Shown here piece after piece: positions 1 to 4,856 of a stretch of 6,679 nucleotides of DNA. The notes under the pieces are model-generated. The model ran no database searches. It was not told the origin of the DNA and was given only the letters and a program-made list of their open reading frames with translations. Source of the stretch: Candidatus Dadabacteria bacterium (lineage in GTDB: Bacteria; Desulfobacterota_D; UBA1144; Nemesobacterales; CSP1-2). The DNA is taken from NCBI GenBank assembly GCA_022615255.1, contig JAKEHC010000014.1, positions 1-6,679 of the forward strand, in the 5' to 3' direction. Made by a program: the position numbers and the translations under genes. Positions within the stretch are counted from its first letter, which is position 1; every line of letters begins with the position of its first letter.

Positions 1-16
1 GAGTTAATGATAAGAA

Positions 17-802
17 ATGGCTTCCCAAAATAATAAATCAGAAGTAAACCAACTCGTAGACAACCTTTTTCGTGATCAGTCTGGAAAGATGGTGTCTAGA
101 TTTGCAAGGTTTTTCAGCCAGAAACACCTTCAAATAGCAGAAGACATTGTTCAGGATGCCTTTATAAAAGCGCAGGAGCTTTGGTTAGACAAAGGAATCC
201 CTGAGAACCCACCCGGTTGGTTATGGCAGGTTGCCAAGAATAAAGCAATTGACCTATTAAGACGAGAAAAAACTTTACGGCAAAAAGGGTTAATGCTAGT
301 ACAGGATAGCAATGGGGAATTTAACATATCAAATTTCCATATTGGTGATGAAGTAAAAGACGATCAGTTAAGGATGATATTTACTTGCTGTCATCCCCTT
401 ATTTCCAGGGAATCACAGGTTGCGCTTACTTTAAAAATATTATGTGGGTTTAGTGTGACCGAAATTGCAAAGGCATTTTTAAAAAATGAGCCAACAATTG
501 CTAAGAGATTAGTCAGGGCGAGACAAAAAATAAGGGAATTAAAAATCCCTTATGAAGTGCCTATGGGAGGTGAATTACTCAAGCGGTTTGAATCAGTGCT
601 TCAGGTCCTGTACCTGCTATTTAATGAGGGTTATAATGCTTCCACTGGCGATAACCTGGTACGTCCGGATTTATGTAACGAGGCAATTAGATTAACTACC
701 CTTCTGGTTGAACACCCATTGACGGACAAACCCCAAGCACACGCATTACTCGCGCTCATGCTACTTAATGCCTCTAGGTTGCCAGCAAGGTTAGATAAAT
801 AG
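17..802 (+). CDS. ECF42-type RNA polymerase sigma factor, N-terminal part (stopped by in-frame amber codon)
   Basis: This encodes the sigma core of an ECF42-like (DUF6596) sigma factor, which would direct RNA polymerase to a small regulon. Sigma region 2 covers about residues 12-88, with AEDIVQDAF at 41-49 and a basic NKAIDLLRRE stretch at 75-84. The hallmark DDQLRMIFTCCHP lies at 115-127. Region 4, with a helix-turn-helix (LCGFSVTEIAKAF), covers about 130-175. LYLLFNEGY at 198-206 starts the C-terminal extension typical of the group. The product ends after 261 residues at TAG, inside the conserved block ASRLPARLDK, whereas family members run on to about 400-420 residues. The same reading frame resumes immediately as the family's next block, so this is the front part of one gene broken by a nonsense codon. 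The start ATG is chosen because the following residues match the family N-terminus; only a weak purine stretch precedes it. TAA, TGA and TAA lie in one frame at 5-13, possibly ending an upstream gene. A truncated protein with only the sigma core could still be active; this is inference. Confidence 0.88.
   Translation: MASQNNKSEVNQLVDNLFRDQSGKMVSRFARFFSQKHLQIAEDIVQDAFIKAQELWLDKGIPENPPGWLWQVAKNKAIDLLRREKTLRQKGLMLVQDSNGEFNISNFHIGDEVKDDQLRMIFTCCHPLISRESQVALTLKILCGFSVTEIAKAFLKNEPTIAKRLVRARQKIRELKIPYEVPMGGELLKRFESVLQVLYLLFNEGYNASTGDNLVRPDLCNEAIRLTTLLVEHPLTDKPQAHALLALMLLNASRLPARLDK
800..802 (+). other. In-frame amber codon interrupting the sigma factor gene
   Basis: TAG stands between AAA (Lys261) and GGA. 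Reading straight through, without any shift, gives ARLDK-stop-GNLLLLEQQDRSLWD. This matches the usual family pattern of a short linker followed by G-[DN]-L-x-x-L-x-x-Q-[DN]-R-x-x-W. The stop therefore replaces exactly one residue, consistent with a single-base change from a codon such as GAG, CAG or AAG. TAG also ends the genes at 3655, 4781 and 6344, so it is not globally reassigned. A sequencing error, a real nonsense mutation, or local readthrough are all possible. Confidence 0.85.
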
Positions 803-808
803 GGAAAT

Positions 809-1327
809 TTGCTGCTTTTAGAACAGCAAGACCGTTCCCTTTGGGATAGGTCAAAGATTAGCACGGCTCTCTTTCATCTCCATAAATCGGCAAATGGTAA
901 TGATATTACAGAATATCATCTTCAGGCCGCCATTTCATTATATCACTCCTTGGCCGAGGACTACACGTCTACGGATTGGAAACAAATACTTTCACTGTAT
1001 GACATCTATTTGAAGCTTAATGATTCCCCAGTTGTCGCCCTTAACCGTGCAATTGCCCTCTCCAAAGTCTATGGGCCAAAGGCAGGAGTAGACGCCATAC
1101 ATAAGATCAGTAATCTCAAAGCGCTTAAATCCTACCATCTTTTCTACTCGACCCTTGGGAACCTGCATTTGCAGTTAAATGAATACAGGGAGTCACTCAT
1201 CAATTACCAGAAAGCCTTCGAACTTTCAAAGGTTAAAGCTGAGCAATCTTTCTATAAGAAAAAAATCAAAGTGTGCCAGCAAAGAATAGATATAGCCAAA
1301 AGACATAAACTCGGAAGCTCCTTCTGA
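809..1327 (+). CDS. ECF42-type sigma factor, C-terminal TPR-like extension (downstream half of the interrupted gene)
   Basis: This open frame is in the same phase as the sigma core and continues it directly after the amber codon; coding similarity already begins at 803. It carries the conserved LEQQDRSLWDRSKI block and a SPVVALNRAIALSKVYGPKAG segment. A helix-turn-helix repeat pair (YHLFYSTLGNLHLQLNEYRESLINYQKAFEL) resembles the TPR-like extension of ECF42 sigma factors, thought to replace an anti-sigma factor in controlling activity. With the amber read as an amino acid the full protein would be 435-436 residues, close to family size. The only local start is TTG at 809, preceded by a GGGAAA stretch; translational restart there would give a separate 172-residue TPR protein, but this is weakly supported. 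More likely it is the untranslated remainder of a broken gene. It ends with TGA and no further damage is visible. Confidence 0.75.
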   Translation: MLLLEQQDRSLWDRSKISTALFHLHKSANGNDITEYHLQAAISLYHSLAEDYTSTDWKQILSLYDIYLKLNDSPVVALNRAIALSKVYGPKAGVDAIHKISNLKALKSYHLFYSTLGNLHLQLNEYRESLINYQKAFELSKVKAEQSFYKKKIKVCQQRIDIAKRHKLGSSF

Positions 1328-1404
1328 GATAGAAATAAATTTTTTATACATTGTCCTTATTTTAAGAGTTTATTCGTTATATAAATTGGTTAAAGAGCGA
1401 ATGA

Positions 1405-1860
1405 ATGAAAAACTATGAGTGTAGCGTTACCTTCAACACCTTATCCGCAACCGTGTACGACGTAAATACAAGTCCCGAAGGGCTGAGGGCTTGGTGGACT
1501 TCTAACTGCGGTGTAGGTTTCGAAGTGGGGGCGAAATCAACGTTCTGCTTCGGTGAGACATACAACGTTATGAGAATCGAGAAACTGGTTCCCGGCAAAG
1601 AGGTGCGATCGAAGTGTATCAAGCAATATCATCATGCACCAGGAAGGCTGACGAAGATGGACGAGTGGGTTGGAACATTCATCGTATTTCGCCTCACGAA
1701 GAACCGACAAGGAGGTACTGATCTCATATTTGAGCATGAAGATTTGACAGCATCCCTAGAGTGTTACGAGATCTGTGAAAAAGGCTGGGATCATTTCTTA
1801 AAGGTGAGTCTAAAGGAATACGTTGAAAAGGGACGAGGTAAAACATATATTGACGGATAA
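1405..1860 (+). CDS. SRPBCC / AHSA1-like (Bet v 1 fold) domain protein
   Basis: This is a 151-residue single-domain protein of the SRPBCC superfamily, closest in style to the AHSA1 (activator of Hsp90 ATPase homologue 1-like) group. These proteins form a hydrophobic ligand cavity, but most bacterial members have no known ligand. Evidence is the order of blocks: an initial beta strand (ECSVTFNTLSATVYD), the GLRAWWT motif with paired tryptophans at 30-31, a VGAKSTFCFG strand, MRIEKLVPGKEV at about 56-67, a TFIVFRLTKNRQGGTDLIFEHE beta hairpin, and a C-terminal helix starting at GWDHFLKVSLKEYVE. It is cysteine-rich for its size (positions 6, 35, 48, 71, 120, 124). ATG 1405 is preferred to ATG 1401, which opens only a five-codon frame; an AAAGAG stretch lies about 7 bases upstream. 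It sits 77 bases after the sigma gene. Together with the DGPF protein downstream it fits an ECF42-linked gene set. Confidence 0.8.
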   Translation: MKNYECSVTFNTLSATVYDVNTSPEGLRAWWTSNCGVGFEVGAKSTFCFGETYNVMRIEKLVPGKEVRSKCIKQYHHAPGRLTKMDEWVGTFIVFRLTKNRQGGTDLIFEHEDLTASLECYEICEKGWDHFLKVSLKEYVEKGRGKTYIDG

Positions 1861-1896
1861 TCCCTATGTAGATTCCTGATGTTAGTATAATAGACA

Positions 1897-1903
1897 AAGA
1901 GGA
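1897..1903 (+). promoter_or_regulatory. Ribosome binding site deciding the start of the YCII-related gene
   Basis: AAGAGGA lies 8 bases before ATG 1912 and 5 bases before the adjacent in-frame GTG at 1909. The spacing favours the ATG, which also gives the family-typical N-terminus MKEFVFLI. Confidence 0.6.
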
Positions 1904-1911
1904 ATTAAGTG

Positions 1912-2283
1912 ATGAAAGAATTTGTATTCTTAATCAAAGGAGAAAGACCTGAAGATGATTTTTCTCCTGAAGAATATAAAAAGCATGGTGAACAATACAC
2001 CATCTGGATAGATCGACTTATAAAAGACGGGCACCTGATAAACGCACGACCTCTAGATGTAAATGGTAAACGCCTTTCTGGAAAGAATGCCGAGATAGTA
2101 ATGGATGGACCATTCATTGAGTCAAAAGAAGATGTAGGGGGGTACTTCTTAATCCGAGCAAAAAACCTCAAAGAAGCTATACAAATCGCAAAGGGTTGCC
2201 CTGCCTTAGAGGTCGGCGGCAGTATTGAGGTGAGACCAGTTGATGAAAAAATTATGTCGTTGTTCGAAGGGAAGCTTGGATAA
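1912..2283 (+). CDS. YCII-related protein with DGPF motif
   Basis: This is a 123-residue protein of the YCII-related superfamily, DGPF subgroup, with a dimeric alpha-beta barrel (ferredoxin-like) fold. Visible marks are the N-terminal strand MKEFVFLIKG, SPEEYKKHGEQYTIW at 18-32, the motif DGPF at 65-68 within MDGPFIESKEDVGGYFLIRA, and the C-terminal block GCPALEVGGSIEVRPV at 95-110. Length and block order are normal for the family, with no sign of damage. DGPF proteins are the best-known genomic neighbours of ECF42 sigma factors, which supports the identity of the broken sigma factor upstream. Their enzymatic role is not established; a small-molecule or stress function is only inferred. The start is ATG 1912, with an AAGAGGA ribosome site. 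The gene lies 51 bases after the SRPBCC gene and could be co-transcribed with it. Confidence 0.9.
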   Translation: MKEFVFLIKGERPEDDFSPEEYKKHGEQYTIWIDRLIKDGHLINARPLDVNGKRLSGKNAEIVMDGPFIESKEDVGGYFLIRAKNLKEAIQIAKGCPALEVGGSIEVRPVDEKIMSLFEGKLG

Positions 2284-2405
2284 GATTGAATCCTCCAATC
2301 TATATAAATTGAAATAAAGAGTCACAATCTTCCGCGTTTAACTACAGTATCTTAGGAGATAACCACGAGCTTTCTCGCATGAAGAATTAGAAATAATCCA
2401 CAAGT

Positions 2406-2412
2406 AAAGGAG
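2406..2412 (+). promoter_or_regulatory. Strong ribosome binding site of the SDR gene
   Basis: AAAGGAG ends 6 bases before ATG 2419, a near-ideal arrangement that confirms the start. The 135 bases between the DGPF gene and this gene hold only a weak 5-bp inverted repeat (GATTG/CAATC at 2284-2300) without a T run, so no convincing terminator is seen. Confidence 0.6.
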
Positions 2413-2418
2413 AAAAGA

Positions 2419-3180
2419 ATGAAGTTAAAGGATAAAGTAGCAGTTATAACCGGTGGTAACAGTGGAATTGGCTTAGCAACTGTAGAGATATTCAAGGAAA
2501 ACGGGGCTAAGGTTGTGATCTTCGGTCGCAATCGTGAATCGCTTGATAAAGCTGTCCGGGAAGTTGGTAATGGTATGCTAGCTGTCCAGGGTGACGTTCG
2601 AAACCTCAAAGACCTTGACCGCCTATTCAAGCAAACGGCAGAACGTTTCGAAATGATAGATGTGCTAGTGGCAAATGCCGGAATTGCCAAATTTGCCACA
2701 TTAGCAGAGTTTACCGAGGAGCTTTTTGATGAGATTTGCGACATCAACTTCAAGGGAGCATTCTTCACAGTTCAAAAAGCCTTGCCTTACCTCCGGGATG
2801 GAGCCTCGGTCATCCTCGTTGGTGCCGCAGACGCAGACAAACTGGGCAGGCCTCTAACCTCCATCTATTCTGCCACTAAGGCTGCCGTCAGATCGCTTGC
2901 CAGAACACTCTCGGCTGAACTACTTCCACGTAAAATCAGAGTAAATGTTCTAAGCCCTGGCTTGACCCAGACCCCCATCCTTACTCGGGACATTGGTTTA
3001 AGTGCAGACGTCAGGGACAAGATCGCTCAGGCAATAATAGAAAGCGTCCCGTTAAGACGACTAGGAACCCCTGAGGAAATGGCAAAAGCAATGCTCTTCT
3101 TAGCATCAGAGGATTCCACTTTCTTCCTAGGAACAGAAATCGCCCCTGATGGAGGTTTAGCCCAAATCTCGCCGGGATAA
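2419..3180 (+). CDS. Short-chain dehydrogenase/reductase (SDR) family protein, catalytic serine apparently missing
   Basis: This is a 253-residue classical SDR, a cytoplasmic Rossmann-fold protein usually using NAD(P)H to interconvert alcohols and carbonyls. The cofactor motif TGGNSGIG spans 11-18. D59 in the GDV block would contact the adenine ring, NAG is at 86-88 and the structural asparagine is N110. The active-site pair Y150-x3-K154 lies in IYSATKAA, followed by RVNVLSPGLTQTP at 174-186 and the C-terminal GTEIAPDGG. F35-G36-R37-N38 after the second strand suggests NADP preference because of the arginine. The residue 13 before the tyrosine, normally the catalytic serine, falls in VGAADAD (134-140) and is alanine, with no serine between 131 and 147. 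The fold looks intact, so it may bind cofactor but have weak or altered chemistry. The substrate is unknown. It lies between the DGPF gene and a second SRPBCC gene. Confidence 0.92.
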   Translation: MKLKDKVAVITGGNSGIGLATVEIFKENGAKVVIFGRNRESLDKAVREVGNGMLAVQGDVRNLKDLDRLFKQTAERFEMIDVLVANAGIAKFATLAEFTEELFDEICDINFKGAFFTVQKALPYLRDGASVILVGAADADKLGRPLTSIYSATKAAVRSLARTLSAELLPRKIRVNVLSPGLTQTPILTRDIGLSADVRDKIAQAIIESVPLRRLGTPEEMAKAMLFLASEDSTFFLGTEIAPDGGLAQISPG

Positions 3181-3216
3181 TAATACAGGCTAATTGGTGA
3201 TTAAAATACAAAAGAA

Positions 3217-3222
3217 AGGAGG
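3217..3222 (+). promoter_or_regulatory. Consensus ribosome binding site deciding the start of the second SRPBCC gene
   Basis: A full AGGAGG lies 7 bases before ATG 3230. An earlier in-frame TTG at 3194 would add 12 residues encoded partly by this ribosome site (KKGGQK), so the ATG is the real start. Confidence 0.8.
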
Positions 3223-3229
3223 GCAAAAA

Positions 3230-3655
3230 ATGGCTGAAATGCATCATGAAATTCTAATTAATGCCTCGCCTGAGAAGGTATACGAGGCGATTACCATACA
3301 AGATGGTCTTCGTAGTTGGTGGACAGCAGATAGTGTGGCTAAGCCTAGTGTTGGAAGTATTGCAGAATTTGGCTTTGACAAACGTGCCATTCTATTTCGG
3401 ATGCGTATCGAAGAGCTAAAGCCTGTTAAACGCGTTGTCTGGACATGTCTCGGAGACCTTGATGAGTGGAAAGGTACTCGGCTTACCTGGGAAATCTCCC
3501 AAAAAGGCAAAATGACTAATCTTCATTTCACTCACAGTGACTGGCGCTCAGCCACAAGCTTTTTTGCAACCTGTAACTCGACCTGGGGTGAACTTATATA
3601 TCGCCTCAAATCCTATTTGGAAGGCGAGTCACCCGGACCTCATTGGACAGAATAG
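3230..3655 (+). CDS. Second SRPBCC / AHSA1-like domain protein
   Basis: This is a 141-residue SRPBCC protein of the AHSA1 type. It opens with HHEILINASPEKVYEAIT, a classic first strand and helix. GLRSWWTADS follows, with the paired tryptophans again at 30-31, then VGSIAEFGFD, FRMRIEELKPVKRVVWTC at about 56-73, GTRLTWEIS and TNLHFTHSDW. The C-terminal helix is TWGELIYRLKSYLEGE, typical of the family. It shares only scattered identity with the SRPBCC protein at 1405-1860 (GLRxWWT and the MRIE block), so the two look like distant relatives rather than a recent duplication. It starts 49 bases after the SDR gene and is probably in the same transcript. Its ligand is unknown. It ends with TAG; the frame stays open for about 45 codons after the stop, but those codons do not resemble family sequence. 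Confidence 0.88.
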   Translation: MAEMHHEILINASPEKVYEAITIQDGLRSWWTADSVAKPSVGSIAEFGFDKRAILFRMRIEELKPVKRVVWTCLGDLDEWKGTRLTWEISQKGKMTNLHFTHSDWRSATSFFATCNSTWGELIYRLKSYLEGESPGPHWTE

Positions 3656-4034
3656 TTCCTTAGTCAGCTCAACAAGAAACAGATTAACCCTCGAGTGTCG
3701 CCTGAGGAGAACAACACAGAAAAAAGAAGAACGCTCTGTCAAGTCCTCTCAAGGTTTGAACAGCATAAATCATGTCAATTCTGCCTTTAATTCACGATTA
3801 GAAAATAATCTCACATATTTTGCTTTCTCAGTCCAAAGTAGTATATCACCACTTATTACTTCGGTGGGATTGTAGGAACATATCGCTTTTCCAAATAAAC
3901 ACTTAAGCAATATTAATATTTAGTGTAAGCTCTCTAACTAAATAGAATAAATTGCTTCGCTTTACTATCAATAACATAAGCATTGGTACAATAGAATAAT
4001 ATAACTTTTCATAGGAAATTTGTATTATAAGCAT
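3656..4034 (+). other. Non-coding AT-rich spacer between the SRPBCC cluster and the ABC importer
   Basis: This 379-base stretch shows no convincing gene. The open frames in it have no recognisable domain, no ribosome site and poor codon pattern. The second half (about 3880-4034) is strongly AT-rich and contains the imperfect hairpin at 3905-3957. A direct repeat AATAGAATAA occurs at 3941-3950 and 3990-3999. A promoter for the importer must lie here if it is transcribed on its own; TACAAT at 3987-3992 could be a -10 element, but no -35 is well placed, so none is called. No clear rho-independent terminator with a T run follows the SRPBCC gene. Confidence 0.6.
3905..3957. repeat. Imperfect inverted repeat upstream of the ABC importer
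   Basis: The left arm 3905-3924 begins AAGCAAT and ends ATTTAGT. The right arm 3937-3957 begins ACTAAAT and ends ATTGCTT. The outer and inner 7-bp blocks of each arm pair perfectly, with a poorly matched middle of 6-7 bases and a 12-base loop. It could be an RNA hairpin near the end of the upstream transcript, or an operator-like site. No T run follows, so a classical terminator is unlikely. Confidence 0.5.
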
Positions 4035-4781
4035 ATGATAAGGCTCGAAGACGTTTCAAAAACGTACAGCAGTATAAAGGCGATTAACTCTATGAGCTTA
4101 ACAATCAATCCCCGAAAAACGACGGTTCTAATTGGCCCTAGCGGCTGCGGCAAATCCACGCTGATACGACTCATTATCGGCCTTATAAAACCGGATAAAG
4201 GTTATGTATATGTGAAAGAAGAAATGCTCACCCCTGATAATGTGCTATCACTCCGACAAAAGCTGGGATATGTAATACAGGATGGGGGGCTTTTTCCACA
4301 TCTTACCGCAAGAGAAAATGTTCTTTTAATGGCTAAATACCTTAATTGGCAAAACGACCGGCTCAGAATGAGAGTAACCGAACTGTGCAGCCTAACTAAG
4401 TTTCCCGTTGATGCGCTGGACCGTTACCCAGTGCAAATCTCCGGAGGACAAAGACAACGCGTTAGCTTAATGCGAGCGCTTATGTTAGACCCAGACATTC
4501 TTTTACTTGACGAACCCCTTGGCGCACTAGACCCCCTTATTCGTTTCGAGCTTCAGAATGATCTAAGAGAGATTTTCCATACGCTTGGAAAAACCGTAGT
4601 AATGGTCACACATGATATTGGCGAGGCTGGTTTTTTTGGGGATTCAATTGTCGTGATTAAAGACGGACATATAGTACAGCAAGGAAGGCTAATGGATTTG
4701 GTTCGCACACCCGCAGACCCATTTGTCACAAGTTTCATTAACGCACAGCGAAGCCCATTAGCGCCTCTGGGGGAAAAATAG
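4035..4781 (+). CDS. ABC transporter ATP-binding protein, glycine betaine/choline/osmoprotectant type (no CBS domains)
   Basis: This is the ATPase subunit of a compatible-solute importer, acting on the cytoplasmic face of the membrane. All nucleotide-binding motifs are visible in the 248-residue product: Walker A GPSGCGKST at 34-42, Q-loop Q82, signature ISGGQRQ at 135-141 (Ile instead of the common Leu), Walker B ILLLDEP at 155-161, D-loop GALD at 163-166 and switch histidine H193 in MVTHDIGEA. The family match is the OpuCA/ProV-like style (LIRLIIGLIKPDKG, QDGGLFPHLTARENV, RYPVQISGGQRQR). Many OpuCA proteins have about 380 residues with two C-terminal CBS domains that sense ionic strength; here the protein stops soon after the ATPase fold, so that module is absent. 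ATG 4035 gives the standard MIRLEDVSKTY start but has a weak ribosome site; an in-frame TTG at 4020, just after AGGAA, would add five residues. The partner permease/binding-protein fusion follows after 75 bases. Confidence 0.93.
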   Translation: MIRLEDVSKTYSSIKAINSMSLTINPRKTTVLIGPSGCGKSTLIRLIIGLIKPDKGYVYVKEEMLTPDNVLSLRQKLGYVIQDGGLFPHLTARENVLLMAKYLNWQNDRLRMRVTELCSLTKFPVDALDRYPVQISGGQRQRVSLMRALMLDPDILLLDEPLGALDPLIRFELQNDLREIFHTLGKTVVMVTHDIGEAGFFGDSIVVIKDGHIVQQGRLMDLVRTPADPFVTSFINAQRSPLAPLGEK

Positions 4782-4804
4782 AATGACCCGAAGGGGAGGT
4801 CATT
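4782..4804 (+). terminator. Hairpin directly after the ATPase stop codon, possible weak terminator or attenuator
   Basis: AATGACC (4782-4788) pairs perfectly with GGTCATT (4798-4804) around a 9-base loop and is followed by ATTTTA. The stem is only 7 bp and the T run is short, so termination would be partial at best. Its position between two genes that must work together suggests attenuation or mRNA processing rather than a full stop. Confidence 0.4.
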
Positions 4805-4810
4805 ATTTTA

Positions 4811-4832
4811 GAGACACGGCATGCCGTGTCTC
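4811..4832. repeat. Perfect 22-base palindrome in the gap between the two importer genes
   Basis: GAGACACGGC, a central AT, then GCCGTGTCTC form a perfect palindrome. As RNA it would fold into a tight GC-rich hairpin. It differs in base composition from its AT-rich surroundings, which is typical of dispersed intergenic palindromic elements found in many bacterial genomes. Whether it recurs in this genome cannot be seen from one window. It could stabilise or limit the transcript downstream of the ATPase gene, or be a protein-binding site. Confidence 0.75.
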
Positions 4833-4856
4833 CACTCATTATTTACAGCGTGATTC

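Noticed and set aside
1351..1385. Possible promoter before the first SRPBCC gene (TATAAA at 1380-1385 with TTGTCC at 1351-1356)
   Set aside because: The spacing between the two elements is 23 bases, too long, and no good -35 exists at 17 bases. AT-rich DNA gives such matches by chance.
2352..2768. Minus-strand open frame of 138 codons opposite the SDR gene
   Set aside because: It lies opposite a strongly supported gene, has a serine/leucine-rich composition typical of reverse-strand reading, and shows no domain.
3656..3790. The reading frame of the second SRPBCC gene stays open for about 45 codons after its TAG stop, raising the idea of amber readthrough as in the sigma gene
   Set aside because: The SRPBCC protein already ends at the usual place after its C-terminal helix, and the downstream residues show no family resemblance. 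TAG is best read as a true stop here.
3537..3875. Open frame of 112 codons on the + strand overlapping the end of the second SRPBCC gene
   Set aside because: It starts inside a well-supported gene in another frame, has no ribosome site or recognisable domain, and extends into AT-rich spacer; a chance frame.
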